A stretch of DNA of 64,000 nt from Niveispirillum cyanobacteriorum (GCF_002868735.1 NZ_CP025615.1:1-64000); one strand, 5' to 3'; positions 1 to 9,760 are shown, counted from the first letter of the stretch. Translations and numbers: made by a program. The notes: a model not told the origin generated them from the sequence alone.

Positions 1-1
1 G

Positions 2-300
2 ATGATCCCGATCCCGCCGGGGTGCATGTATGGCTGGCGACGGGCCGGACGGACATGCGCAAGGGTTTCGACAGCCTCGCCCAGCAGGTCCAGGAGATCC
101 TGGGACACGATCCCCATGGCGGTCACCTGTTCGTCTTTCGTGGCCGCCGCGGCGACCTGGTGAAGGTCATCTGGCATGACGGGGTGGGCATGTCTTTGTA
201 TGTCAAGCGGCTGGAACGGGGGTGGTTCATCTGGCCGGCCCCCAGCGGCGGTTGTGTAGCAATATCCGGTCCGCAGTTCGCGTATTTGTTCGAAGGCATT
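2..300 (+). pseudogene. tnpB: IS66 accessory protein TnpB, 5' part, frameshifted and truncated
   Basis: Residues such as WLATGRTDMRKGFDSLA and the HLFVFRGRRGD / WHDGVGMSL / FIWPAP blocks are the hallmark of IS66 TnpB (usually about 115 aa). The canonical start is the ATG at 2, encoding MIPIP, but that frame is lost near base 17, where one base appears to be missing. The rest is open only from a GTG at 22. The C-terminus diverges after the codons for YL (286-288). The expected ending, LEGIDWR and on to LAG-stop, is instead found at 2769-2828, beyond an inserted recombinase unit. TnpB is an accessory factor of unclear biochemical role in IS66 transposition. This copy is not functional. Confidence 0.8.
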
Positions 301-575
301 CAGGAATATCCCCTCTGCTGAGTCTGATGAATCATCGTTTGAGGAGGTCCAGGTTCTGGATCCTCGGCATCCCCTCTATGGAAAATCATTTCGAGTAGTT
401 CGGCGGCTGCCTCGTCGAGGCGGTAATTTTCAGCCGTCATGTGAAGTCGAATATTATAAAGGAACAACACTGATAATATCTATTGCAGCAACAGAATACC
501 TGCATGACAAAAGCGATCAAACAAAATTGAGTATTGAGGCGTTACTTGATATTATCAATGTGTCAGACTGTATTC

Positions 576-719
576 ATGACAGCAAATGCGAATCCGAAGG
601 ACCTCTGGAAACAACTACCGTCGTCCCTCCGACGGCAGATTGTCGACGATGTCGCAGCGGTTCTGACGGAGGTTCTGCGTGATGTCAGAGCTGATCAAAC
701 CCACCCATCTGGCACGTAA
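576..719 (+). CDS. Small protein overlapping the recombinase start
   Basis: This ORF of about 47 codons starts MTANANPKDLW and contains a leucine/valine-rich amphipathic stretch (LRRQIVDDVAAVLTEVL). It overlaps the recombinase start by about 38 bases in another frame. The open frame extends upstream to 534, but the ATG at 576 gives a more plausible protein. Small ORFs overlapping the 5' end of this recombinase type are, in my recollection, common in related genomes, which suggests a coupled accessory protein. I do not recognise a named family, and no catalytic motif is visible. Confidence 0.4.
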   Translation: MTANANPKDLWKQLPSSLRRQIVDDVAAVLTEVLRDVRADQTHPSGT

Positions 720-2765
720 GGCGGTCGTCTATATCCGACAGTCGACGCCTCACCAGGTGGTGAGCAATCAGGAAAGTCTGCGGCTGCAGTACGCGTTGCG
801 GCAACGCGCTCGCGATCTCGGATGGCATGAGGCCGACATAGATGTGATCGACGCCGATCTCGGCCTGAGTGGGGCGTCCGCTACACAACGGGGTGGGTTC
901 AAGGAACTGGTCGGGCGGGTTGGCCTCAGCGAGGTTGGGCTTATCCTGTCGATCGACGTCACGCGGCTTGCCCGCAACTGTTCTGATTGGTATCCGCTCC
1001 TGGATATCTGCGGACTCCGCGGTTGTCTGATTGCCGACCGGGACGGTGTTTATGATCCGGGTAGCCCGAATGGCCGCTTGCTGCTCGGGCTCAAGGGGAC
1101 GATATCCGAACTCGAACTGCACACGATCCGCAGCCGCCTTACGGCAGGGCTTCTTGCCAAGGCCGGCACGCGGCGAGTTGGCGCTCAACCTGCCGGTCGG
1201 TCTTGTACGCGATCCAAGCGGAGTGGTGACCAAGGATCCGAACATTGAAGTGCAGGAACGGCTCGAACGCGTATTCGATACATTCCTGAAATTCCGGACC
1301 GTGGCAAAGGTCATGCGTGTGTTCAATCAACGCAACCTCGACCTCCCCCGTCGTGACCGCCATGGTGACTTACGCTGGACACGGGCAACAATCTCAGCCA
1401 TCGCCAAGATACTCGGAAATCCCGCTTATGCTGGCGCGTTCGTTTACGGACGGACCCGCACGTGCCATGGCACATGCGAAAGTGGGTTACCATCCAAGGC
1501 CCCAAGACCAATCGATCAATGGCGGATCGTCGTGAAGGATCGTTACCCAGCTTACATTGACTGGCCGACTTATGAAAAAATCCGCACCATTGTCGCAGAC
1601 AATCGGGCCGAATACATGCGCACCAAGACAAGAGGGCTCCCCGCGACGGCGAGTTACTGCTGCACGGCATCGCTTGGTGCGCAAGGTGCGGACACAAGAT
1701 GTATGTCCGTTACAAGGGGGTGGCGAGTATGTGTGCAACCACCTTCGTACACATGAGGGGCTACCCACCTGTCAGCATGTCCGGGCGCCAAAGGTGGATG
1801 CGGCGGTGGCTGAGGCATTCTTGACCGCCCTGGCCCCAGCAGAACTCGACGCCCTGTCACGCGCCGGCCGGGCCCAGCATCAACTCGATACGGCGCTGCG
1901 CACCAGTGCCGAGCATCAGCTCGAACGCAAGCGGTACGCCGCAGCCCTTGCCGAGCGGCAATTCAACCGGGTTGATCCAGACAACCGCCTTGTCGCGGGC
2001 GAGCTGGAACGCCGGTGGGAAGCGGCGCTGATAGAGGTTAGGACCGCCGAAGAAGCGCTTGCCCGGCAATCCGCTCTCCATTCCCTACCGCAAAGGGTGA
2101 TCGGTAAGGATCTCGGCGACAAGGTGATTGCCCTGGCTGGCCGCCTGCCGCAGATCTGGGCAGATCCCACAACCACGGACGCCCAACGCAAGGCGCTGTT
2201 GCGCTGTCTCGTCGATAAAGTCGCACTCGACCGAGGTCAACGTGACGTCGTTCTTGTCAGGATCGTGTGGCGAGGTGGCGCTATCAGCGATCTGATGGTC
2301 AAAATGAAGGTGAACTCCGTCGCCAAGCTCAGCCAGGGCCAGGAAATGCGCGGCCGCGTACTTGACCTCGCTCGCGCCGGTGCCCTCGATGACGATATCG
2401 CCGCGACCCTGACAGCCGAAGGGCATCGTTCGCCCAATTGCGAAGATAGGGTGCTACCCATCACCGTTCAGCGGCTCCGGCTTGCCGCAGGCATGAAGGT
2501 TGCCGCACAACGGACGCGCTGGACGCATGATGTCGGTAACCTCAGCGCAACTGAACTGGCCGATGTACTGGGCATTCCGGTAAACTGGCTCTATGTCCAG
2601 ATCCGGAAGGAACGTCTGCTCATTGATCGCCAGCCCAATGGCGCATACCTGTTCCAGAATACACCGGACGTCATTCAGGCGGTTCGCGAATTATGGAATC
2701 ACTCCGTCAACCAGCTCGATCTGAGAATCTGTCAGCCTCACCAGGAGGGGCATCAACATGCGTGA
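682..2765 (+). pseudogene. Large serine recombinase, three frameshifts
   Basis: The protein would be a site-specific serine recombinase of about 690 aa. The N-terminal resolvase domain starts with AVVYIRQSTPHQ, where the Ser of RQS is the nucleophile, and continues with LSIDVTRLARN. A recombinase domain follows (GLVRDPSGVV; TRATISAIAKILGNPAYAG), then a zinc-ribbon stretch (GIAWCARCGHKMYVRY) and a C-terminal helical region. Frame is lost three times: near 1162-1172, near 1634-1640, and in a G run at 1716-1720. Read across these points the homology is continuous, so the gene is recently decayed or mis-sequenced. ATG 682 (or GTG 679) is preceded by a GGAGG-like site at about 667-672. It is the only enzyme of the inserted unit. 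Confidence 0.8.
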
Positions 2766-2768
2766 TCG

Positions 2769-2828
2769 CTGGAGGGAATCGACTGGCGGCTGCCGCAGCA
2801 CACGGCCCGGCCCGCTTTGGCCGGATAG
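2769..2828 (+). pseudogene. tnpB: IS66 TnpB, displaced 3' end
   Basis: Starting at CTG 2769 the frame reads LEGIDWRLPQHT and ends in PALAG followed by TAG at 2826-2828. This is the standard C-terminus of IS66 TnpB and exactly what the tnpB fragment at the left of the window lacks. It abuts the recombinase stop codon (2763-2765) and precedes tnpC at normal IS66 spacing. It shows that the recombinase unit sits inside tnpB. Confidence 0.8.
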
Positions 2829-2895
2829 GGCGACGGGGCAGTGGAAATGCGTGGGGTTTCGTTAGGAAAGTCGAGGATTTCTGCGGGGTTTTTTG

Positions 2896-2901
2896 TATAA
2901 T
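2896..2901 (+). promoter_or_regulatory. Perfect TATAAT box before IS66 tnpC
   Basis: TATAAT lies only 7 bases before the tnpC ATG at 2909. A good -35 hexamer is not obvious at 17 bp. If used, transcription would begin at or just after the start codon, implying a leaderless message. It may simply be the conserved tnpB-tnpC spacer of this IS66 group. Confidence 0.35.
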
Positions 2902-2908
2902 CTGGCCT

Positions 2909-4552
2909 ATGGATGCCCCACCCGATGACCTCATTGCTCTGCGTGCAGCGCTGGCTCAAGCACAGGCCAAGGCCCTGGCTGCGGAGCAACTGGCCGCTGC
3001 CGCGCAGGCGAAGCTGGCGGCCGTGGAGACGGATACCCAGGCCCAGATTGCCGCCCTGAAACTGTTGATCGAGAAGCTCCAGCGGGAGCTCTATGGTCAA
3101 CGGTCGGAACGCAAGGCGCGGCTGCTCGACCAGTTGGAGCTGGAACTGGAGGAGCTGGAGGCCAGCGCCAGTGAGGATGAACTGGCCGCCGAACAGGCGG
3201 CGGCCCAGACCACCAGCGTGACGGCCTTTGCCCGTAAGCGCCCCTCGCGCCAGCCGTTCCCGGACCATCTGCCGCGCGAACGCGTGGTGATCCCGGCCCC
3301 CACCACTTGCCCCTGCTGCGGGTCCTCCCGCCTGTCCCGGCTGGGGGAGACGGTGACGGAGAGTGCCGAGCGCGTTCCCGCCTCCCACAAGATCATCCAG
3401 ACCGTGCGGGAAAAGGTAAGCTGCCGTGATTGTGAGCGGATCAGCCAGGCGCCGGCCCCGTTCCATGCCACGCCCCGGGGATGGGCGGGGCCGAACCTGC
3501 TGGCCAGCATCCTGGTCGACAAGTTCGCCCACCACCTGCCGCTGAACCGGCAATGCGAACGCTTTGCCCGTGAGGGGCTGCCCGTCAGTCTGTCGACGGC
3601 GGCCGATCAGGTGGGCCACGCCTGTGCCACCTTGAAGCCGCTGCATACGCTGCTGGAAAAACATGTTCTGGCCGCGGAGCGCCTGCATGGCGACGACACC
3701 ACGGTGCCAGTACTGGCCAAGGGAAAGACCGATACGGCCCGGCTCTGGGTCTATGTCCGCGATGACCGCCCCTTTGCCGGCCCGGCCCCGCCAGCGGCGG
3801 TGTTCTACTACTCCCGTGACCGCAGCGGCACACATCCGCAGGAGCATCTGGCCGGGTACACGGGCCTGCTCCAGGCCGATGCCCATGCGGGCTATGACCG
3901 GCTGTTTGACTCGGCCCGCAAACCGGCGCTGGTGACCTACGCCCTCTGCTGGGCCCACGCCAGGCGCAAGTTCTTTGAGTTGGCCGACATCGCCACCAAG
4001 GCCCGCCGTGGTGCCAAGGCACCGGAAATCTCGCCTGTCGCCCTGGAGGCCGTGAAGCGCATCGACGTGCTGTTCGACCTGGAGCGCGCGATCAACGGTT
4101 CGACCATTGATGAACGGCTGGCCATTCGGCAGGCGAAGGCTAAGCCGCTGGTCGACGAACTGGAAAGCTGGATGCGCCAGCAGCGTGCGGCAATGTCCCG
4201 GCATGCCACCGTGGCAAAGGCGCTGGACTATATGCTGACCCGCTGGGAACGGTTCGCCCGGTTCCTGACGGACGGTCGCATCTGCCTGACAAACAATGCC
4301 GCTGAAAGAGCGTTGCGCGGTGTAGCCCTGGGGCGCTGAGCATGGATGTTCGCCGGCAGCGACCGCGGCGGCCAACGCGCCGCATTCATGTACAGCCTGA
4401 TGGTCACTGCCAAACTCAACGACATCGACCCCCAGGCCTGGCTGGCTGATGTCCTGGCCCACATCAACGATCTGCCCCAAACCCGCCTCCACGAGCTGCT
4501 CCCCTGGCTATGGAAGCAGCGGCGGGAAGACCAGAAGGCAACCGCAGCCTGA
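2909..4552 (+). pseudogene. tnpC: IS66 transposase TnpC with in-frame TGA
   Basis: This is the DDE transposase of IS66. It has an N-terminal coiled-coil/leucine-rich region (residues about 1-90), a zinc-finger block (TCPCCGSS and CRDCERI), the catalytic block around LHGDDTTVPVLAKG, QADAHAGYDRLF, and the terminal NNAAERALRGVALGR. The start is taken at ATG 2909 (MDAPPDDL), not further upstream, because the upstream reading runs through the tnpB tail. A TGA at 4337-4339 interrupts the frame where the family has a lysine. The frame then continues unchanged (AWMFAGSDRGG to KATAA, stop at 4552). Without readthrough, the last 71 residues are lost. TnpB is also disrupted. Confidence 0.85.
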
Positions 4553-4605
4553 GCCGGACTATGCAGCTATCGCCGAAGCACCCGCGGCCCTCACCGGATG
4601 CGTAC

Positions 4606-5383
4606 AGTAGGTCCGGTCGGATGCCAGGTAGGCCTTCCAGACCTTGATATGATTTTCCGCGTCGCCGCGCCGGCAGTAGAACTGCTCATAGAGCTGCTTG
4701 GCAGGGCCGCCGATCAGGCTGGTGACAATGAACCGTGTGTCCACGCCCTGCGGCCCCGCCTCGACCTGGGCGATGATCCGCTCGGTCCGGGCCCAGCTGG
4801 CGGCGGCATCGTAGAATTCCTTATAGCGCCGCACCTTGTCCGGTCCGTTGGCCCGGGCCTTGGTGCTGGCCTCCAGGGTCTCGACATGGCGGCGGAGCGT
4901 CTTGGTCTGAGGCAGGCCCAGGATGAAATCAACTCGGTTCCCCGGCACCTAGCGGAACGTGGCACAGTAGAGATCCACCATGGCACGACCCATGCGGATC
5001 AGAGCCTTCGTGTCCGCCATGTTCTCAAGTCGGGAGATGGTCGGCTGAGAACACAGATCGGCCCCGCCGGGCAGGCGATCCCAGGCCAGCTTGAAGGCCG
5101 GATCAATGCGCAGGCTGTCAGCATCGTTGCCGTCCTCATATCCGCAGGCGATCATCATCATGCGGAACCGGATGATGTCGGCCAGACTGTGCCGGACCCG
5201 CTCAGACATCCGGTTATCCCGCAGACAGCCTGCCAATCTGTCAGCGATCCCCAACCGCCTCTCAACCTCGCGCAGGGCCAAAACACCGGTGTCGCAAGAC
5301 AGGCTGCCGCCGTCAAACCGGGCATCAATCGACTTGGCAGAAACGGGTGACAGGCCCGGCAGAGTCCGCGTAGATTCGCCCAT
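4606..5383 (-). pseudogene. IS1380-family transposase, internally deleted and truncated
   Basis: Read right to left, the N-terminal part (5383 to 4952) has FDGGSLSCDTGVLALREVE and HSLADIIRFRMM, typical of IS1380. Its frame stops with TAG at 4949-4951, where the family has a glutamine codon (CAATFRQVP-like context). Directly after the stop the same frame resumes with a much later part of the protein (RVDFILGLPQTKTLRRHVE, then CRRGDAENHIKVWKAYL). Roughly 150 residues holding much of the catalytic core are missing. The C-terminus is cut at about 4606 by the IS66 right end. The gene is dead and records two rearrangements. Confidence 0.85.
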
Positions 5384-5649
5384 GGTGGATGTGGTTCCCC
5401 AGATCAGTGCGTTTCGGCGTCAGCACCAGAATTCTACATCTGATCAAAGGGTTACTGCCACACCCGCCAGCCTGACGAATTTTTCAAGCTAACTGTCAAC
5501 CCTCTGGAAGAAGCTGGGAGAAAACTGTTGAACATGTCATCGACAACGTCGATTACGATAGTCTCTTCGGCGATGATAAAATTCCGACCTGACCGTCCGA
5601 CGCGGTTTACACCTGCATTCAGAGTGTATTCTAATGGAGAGATAGACTG
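5384..5649. other. Intergenic: IS1380 end and leader of the glycan operon
   Basis: The first roughly 100 bases are IS1380 leader. A CACACCCGCCAG-type end motif near 5460 resembles one near 61441 beside the other IS1380 copy. The remainder is the 5' leader of the glycan operon, with a GGAGA ribosome site at about 5635. I see no ORF here and no promoter I can call with confidence. Confidence 0.4.
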
Positions 5650-6630
5650 ATGTTGCCTGCCATGCCAGAAGGAATGTTGCTTGCCTCCGGGCCGAACGGG
5701 ATTGAGGGGTGGGCCTGGGATCCATCACGGCCATACGACCCGGTTGAGGTCGAATTGCTGGTGAATGGTGCCATGATGGCGCGGGGCGTTGCCGATCAGT
5801 TTGATATAGGACTCGTTCACCAGCGCATAGGCAACGGGCTGCATGCCTTCAATATTCAACTCGACAAGCTGCCCGACGGGCCTTATCCGGTGACCGTAAG
5901 CGCCCGCATCGTCAATGGTCCAGATATCCAAGGACATTTGACGTTCAAGATGCCGGCTGATTTCAAAGGGGCGGTCGTCGAAACAGCATTTCACGACTAT
6001 GATGGCTTCATTGACGGGATTCGCAAAGGAAAGTTGTGTGGCTGGGTGTGGAACCGCTGCCTTCCTGATGAGCGGGTCTTGGTCAGCCTGTATGACGGTC
6101 TAGTGCATGTTGGCGACACGCTGGCGACCGACTTTCGAAATGATCTGAAACAGGCGGGAAAGGCAAACGGACACTGCGCCTTCAGCATCGACCTGCCTCT
6201 CAACATGCTGGATGGTGCGATGCACAGTCTGTCAGTGCGCGTACATGGCACTACGTGGCAGTTGGTGAATAGCCCCATGGTGTTCGGATTGAACAGCGCG
6301 TCTGGTCTGGCCGACATGGTCGTGAAGCTGCAACAGGACGTGGCGAAATTGTCTCAGATGGTGAATGCTCTCTTCAGCGTGTTTCACATAACTGACCTCG
6401 ACTCTAAAGACAAATCGATGCCAGAAGTTGGAAACGATGCCGGTAAAAACCTCGTAGATGCTCTCATGAAGAGGACTGAAGCTCTTCTCACCATTCAACG
6501 CGAGGCTCTAGAGCAAGAAATGCGCGTTCTAGCCGCAGAAAAAACATCCATTTCTCCCACATCGATTACCAAGGTTGATGCTCGCCATGGGCGTCTGGCA
6601 TCTGCTCTTCCTGACCATAAAGCCTCTTGA
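5650..6630 (+). CDS. Protein with two GW-W beta-domain repeats, first gene of glycan operon
   Basis: A 326-aa protein with no signal peptide or membrane segment. Two similar units of about 100 residues can be seen. One starts at IEGWAWDPSRPYDPVEVELL (about residue 17) and the other at LCGWVWNRCLPDERV (about residue 128). Both follow the pattern GW-W-P-V-V-G-ADQFR/DL-G-GHAFxxxLP, which suggests repeated beta-sandwich modules. The C-terminal about 90 residues are charged and helical, with a possible coiled coil. In my recollection such GW-W modules occur in proteins of polysaccharide clusters next to glycosyltransferases, but I cannot name a family. ATG 5650 has a GGAGA site upstream. The next gene follows within 20 bases, so it is co-transcribed with the glycosyltransferases. 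Confidence 0.7.
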   Translation: MLPAMPEGMLLASGPNGIEGWAWDPSRPYDPVEVELLVNGAMMARGVADQFDIGLVHQRIGNGLHAFNIQLDKLPDGPYPVTVSARIVNGPDIQGHLTFKMPADFKGAVVETAFHDYDGFIDGIRKGKLCGWVWNRCLPDERVLVSLYDGLVHVGDTLATDFRNDLKQAGKANGHCAFSIDLPLNMLDGAMHSLSVRVHGTTWQLVNSPMVFGLNSASGLADMVVKLQQDVAKLSQMVNALFSVFHITDLDSKDKSMPEVGNDAGKNLVDALMKRTEALLTIQREALEQEMRVLAAEKTSISPTSITKVDARHGRLASALPDHKAS

Positions 6631-6645
6631 CCCTTGAGCGTAGCC

Positions 6646-8565
6646 ATGCCCCAGAATTCTCTGGTTATCTTCTCGCCCGTGCCGCCGATGCGTAACGGCA
6701 TCGCGGATTATTGCGCTGAGTTGCTACCCTGGCACGCACGTGACTTCGATTGCACTCTTGTAATTGACAATGCTGCACCAGACCCTGACGTCCATGAGAA
6801 CGTCAAAGTACTACGGTTGGCGGAGTACGAGACGCGCGAGAAAGATTTCACAGAAGCAGTCCACCTATATCATGTAGGTAACAACCCCGATCACGTCTAT
6901 CTTTTGACAGTCCTTATGCGCCGACCGGGCGTGGTCGTCATTCACGATGTCTCTCTTCATCATCTGCTCGACTGTCAGACTCTGCGTTGGGGCGATATAG
7001 ACGTGTACTGTGACGCGCTGATACGCGAATATGGCCGGCCGGGACAATTGCTGGCGAAGCAGTTCCGATCATCACACTGGCGTGAACCGATGATGTTCTA
7101 TGAATTGCCGATGAACCGCTCGATCGTCGCCCGTGCGCACGCCGTCGTGGTGCATTCCGGGTTTGCCAGGGTAAAAGTGCTGGCGCAGGAACCGTCCGCT
7201 ACCGTCGTCCATATTCCGCACCACCTGTCCTCCGCCGCGTTGGAGACCGATCTTGTTACTCGGCGCGAGGCCCGATCACGCCTTGGCCTTGACCCCGACA
7301 CGCTGCTGTTCATGTCTATGGGGTTCGTGACGCAGGCCAAGCAGATAGAGGCCGTATTGCGTGCGCTGGACAATTTGCGCGATGTGCTTCCACCCTTCCA
7401 GTACCTCATCGCCGGTGAGGCCAGGCCCGACCAGTACGATGTCGAGGCCGACATTGCCCGATATGCCCTCGGTGATATTGTCTCGGTGACGGGCTATGTT
7501 CCAGATGAATTATTCTTTAACTACATCGCTGCGGCGGATATTATCATTAACTTGCGCTATCCGACGGGCGGCGAGACCTCCGGCACCTTGATCCGTGCGC
7601 TGGGGAGTGGCGCGTGCGCGATAGTGATCGACCATGGCCCTTTCACCGAACTGCCAGACAGCGCTGCCGTCAAAGTGCCATGGGGGCCTGACTTTGAGGT
7701 CCATCTCCAAAGCGCGCTGCTTGAGCTTGGCCTTGACCCAGATCTGCGGTCCATCATCGGCGAGGCGGCACGCATGCATGTACGAAGCGTCCATGCAATT
7801 GAACGCTCGGCCGATGCTTATCGTGACACAATCGCGACCGTACGGCAAAGCCCTAGGAGGTCGTGGACCGTCACCGCACCCTGGGAGTTCGCGACAGCCG
7901 CCGCGCATGAAGAAGCACTGGCTAGGTTGAAGGCGCCCGACACCAGGCCAGGCGCCTTGTGGTGGCGTCAGGCAGTGGTTCCGACGCGGGGTGACGAACC
8001 AGTTTGCGTGGTTGTCTGTGCCACACGTGACGACTGCGCTCGATATCTCAGCGAGATCTATGGGCATATTGCATCAGAGGTCGAGTGGTTGCCGGTTCCG
8101 TCATGGATTAATCCGCTGTCGGAGCGCCCCAGACGCGCCTGTGACCTGTTGCTTGTGGTGCAACCGATCAGACAGATCAGTGAGTTGTGGCGGGGCCTTG
8201 TCGCCGCGAACCGTGCCGTTGCCCTAGGGGGCATCTTGGTGCTCGATCTGTGGCATGACAACGACGACGAGGTGCCGCGTGGCCTGACCCATCCGAACGA
8301 CATCGACGAGCTTCTCCTGCGTGCAGGCTTCCGCCTGCGTCGCCGTTGGATCGGACCGGAGGAGGTGTCCTTCGCGGTCGACCTTGCCGATCCTGAGGCT
8401 TGGATGAGGACGCCGACGGTAGAAGTGTGTTGGCAGGTTGTGAAGATTTCCGAATTCATTGATCCGCCAGGGCAATGGTGCAGAGAGATCGTGACCCCGT
8501 CAAAGCCCAACCAACCAATCACACTTGGTGGAAGCATCGATCACTTAGCCGATGTGGGGGCATGA
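6646..8565 (+). CDS. GT4-type glycosyltransferase with C-terminal methyltransferase-like extension
   Basis: The N-terminal about 400 residues are a GT-B glycosyltransferase of the GT4 kind. The opening VIFSPVPPMRNGIADYCAEL is typical, with a Rossmann core (LLFMSMGFVTQAKQIEAVLRAL) and the nucleotide-sugar region GYVPDELFFNYIAAADI followed by PTGGETSGTLIRALGSG, where the acidic GGE motif sits. The remaining about 230 residues (VCVVVCATRDDCARYL; AVALGGILVLDLWHD; LLLRAGFRLRRRW) resemble the second half of a class I methyltransferase fold without a clear SAM-binding glycine motif. TTG 6634 is possible, but ATG 6646 is preferred. It is cytoplasmic and probably adds a sugar to a surface polysaccharide. 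It overlaps or abuts the next gene. Confidence 0.85.
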   Translation: MPQNSLVIFSPVPPMRNGIADYCAELLPWHARDFDCTLVIDNAAPDPDVHENVKVLRLAEYETREKDFTEAVHLYHVGNNPDHVYLLTVLMRRPGVVVIHDVSLHHLLDCQTLRWGDIDVYCDALIREYGRPGQLLAKQFRSSHWREPMMFYELPMNRSIVARAHAVVVHSGFARVKVLAQEPSATVVHIPHHLSSAALETDLVTRREARSRLGLDPDTLLFMSMGFVTQAKQIEAVLRALDNLRDVLPPFQYLIAGEARPDQYDVEADIARYALGDIVSVTGYVPDELFFNYIAAADIIINLRYPTGGETSGTLIRALGSGACAIVIDHGPFTELPDSAAVKVPWGPDFEVHLQSALLELGLDPDLRSIIGEAARMHVRSVHAIERSADAYRDTIATVRQSPRRSWTVTAPWEFATAAAHEEALARLKAPDTRPGALWWRQAVVPTRGDEPVCVVVCATRDDCARYLSEIYGHIASEVEWLPVPSWINPLSERPRRACDLLLVVQPIRQISELWRGLVAANRAVALGGILVLDLWHDNDDEVPRGLTHPNDIDELLLRAGFRLRRRWIGPEEVSFAVDLADPEAWMRTPTVEVCWQVVKISEFIDPPGQWCREIVTPSKPNQPITLGGSIDHLADVGA

Positions 8566-8569
8566 CGCC

Positions 8570-9760
8570 ATGGACCGGCTGACTTACCGCCTTGTCACCG
8601 CATTGACCACCACTCCGGCCGATCATGGGACGCTGGGGCTGTTTCAACGCCTTGCCGACGCGGGTGAACTCGCCGACGGTCGTATCCTGTCGGTGGATGC
8701 TCCGGCCTCCGCTATAACCCGTTTGCTCGAAAGCACATTCGCCAACCGATCCTTCACGTTCCCCTCCCGGTCCTGGACGGGTATTGCCCAACGGACAGGT
8801 GAAGTGGGCCTGCCCTTATTCCTCGCCGATCGCGAGCGGGAGGTTGAGGTGACCGCAACCAACGGACTGGTTCAGCCCCGGCCCAGGGCTCAGCGTTTGC
8901 GCACGGTGGATGGACTTTTTGGCCGCATGCCAGGAAGGTGTAGCCTCCTGCATGTCAACGATGGGCGCTTCAGCGTCGCCATACTGCTGGGCGCGGAGAA
9001 TCTGCTGGCGACCCAACGGCCTTTGGTCTTGATCGGCATCTCAAGCACCCCCGTAGTGCAGGATCGGCTCGATCAATTGAATGCGGTGGCGTCATTACTC
9101 GCTCAACACGACTACGTCTTGATCGACTCCATGCTTCTCTCGGTCAATACACCGGAATTCCGCCAGGAGGCGGTGCTGGTTGGAGCACAGACCGGCTTTC
9201 TCGCCATCCCGGTCGAGCGTGACCGCGACGCGCTGGTGCGGAATCTGCTTGGCCACCAACTCGACCTACCCTCCACCCTATCTGGGGATGACCTTGTGGC
9301 GGCCGCGCTGGTCAGGGGCACTGTGCCACGGCGGGCTGCTGTTATGCTCAACGAGTTAATCGCCTTCGACGATGACTTAGTCTGTGATGGTTTCTACTCG
9401 ACGGAGAGGGACGGGGATCTGCTCTGGCGGTGGAGCGGCCCTTTCACCGAGGCGCTCGCCTGTATCCCTCTTCGGTACGCCGGGACCTTCGGCCTGGAAC
9501 TCGGGGTTCGTGCCGCCGTACAACCACAGCTGATCGAGTCCCTGCGTATTTATGTTGACGGCGAACGCTTGCCGGCTGAAACGTGCGCGGATGGCAACGG
9601 CTGGCTGGTCCATGTCCGTTTCAAAGCGCCCTTAGACCGTTTTCGGGGCTGGTTTGAACTGCGCCTTGCCTATGGCGGCACGGCCCAACTTTCCCATGAG
9701 GACTCCCGCCGCTTCGGCCTTTGCATCAGCCATTGCCGACTGCAAAGGATAGATGCCTAG
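8570..9760 (+). CDS. Protein with degenerate FkbM-like core and C-terminal beta domain
   Basis: About 397 aa (ATG 8570; an in-frame ATG at 8552 overlaps the previous stop). Residues about 115-200 follow the layout of FkbM-type methyltransferases (short hydrophobic strand, AENLLATQRPLVLIGI, LLAQHDYVLID). The expected acidic KIDVEG-like motif, however, reads LLHVNDGRFSV, so catalysis is doubtful. The C-terminal about 140 residues (GFYSTERDGDLLWRWSGPF and LRIYVDGERLP) form a beta-rich module of a kind I associate with glycan-assembly proteins. It lies between two glycosyltransferases with overlaps of a few bases. I infer a scaffold or modifying role in the same pathway. The FkbM link is a weak motif match. 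Confidence 0.6.
   Translation: MDRLTYRLVTALTTTPADHGTLGLFQRLADAGELADGRILSVDAPASAITRLLESTFANRSFTFPSRSWTGIAQRTGEVGLPLFLADREREVEVTATNGLVQPRPRAQRLRTVDGLFGRMPGRCSLLHVNDGRFSVAILLGAENLLATQRPLVLIGISSTPVVQDRLDQLNAVASLLAQHDYVLIDSMLLSVNTPEFRQEAVLVGAQTGFLAIPVERDRDALVRNLLGHQLDLPSTLSGDDLVAAALVRGTVPRRAAVMLNELIAFDDDLVCDGFYSTERDGDLLWRWSGPFTEALACIPLRYAGTFGLELGVRAAVQPQLIESLRIYVDGERLPAETCADGNGWLVHVRFKAPLDRFRGWFELRLAYGGTAQLSHEDSRRFGLCISHCRLQRIDA

Larger units (their letters stand above)
289..2768 (+). mobile_element. Large-serine-recombinase unit inserted in IS66 tnpB
   Basis: The two halves of tnpB are separated by about 2.48 kb that holds only a small ORF and a large serine recombinase. The left junction follows the tnpB codons ending at 288. 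The right junction is just before the CTG at 2769, where LEGIDWR resumes. No clear target duplication is visible, which fits serine recombinases: they exchange at a 2-bp core and make none. Both sides can be read as an (L/F)EGI-like string (289-300 and 2769-2780), so the crossover could lie within this short stretch. A 10-bp inverted repeat (TGATAATATC at 471-480, complement at 548-557) lies in the 5' leader. Confidence 0.6.
1..4605 (+). mobile_element. IS66-family element, interrupted and decayed (left part outside window)
   Basis: The element reads on the plus strand as tnpB 5' part (2-about 300), a foreign recombinase unit (about 289-2768), the missing tnpB 3' end (2769-2828), the usual tnpB-tnpC spacer, and tnpC (2909-4552). 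The right end is placed near 4605, where a GTACGCAT-type terminus (on the minus strand) meets IS1380 sequence. That end is an inference, because the left inverted repeat lies outside the window and cannot be compared. tnpC carries an in-frame stop and tnpB is split, so the element cannot move on its own. Confidence 0.75.

Noticed and set aside
679-2765. Phage integrase as a sign of a prophage
   Set aside because: No phage genes follow. The recombinase is alone with a small ORF and is confined to a split IS66 tnpB.
2753-4492. 579-codon minus-strand frame across tnpC
   Set aside because: It is the antisense of the IS66 transposase; its length results from high GC and the translation matches nothing.
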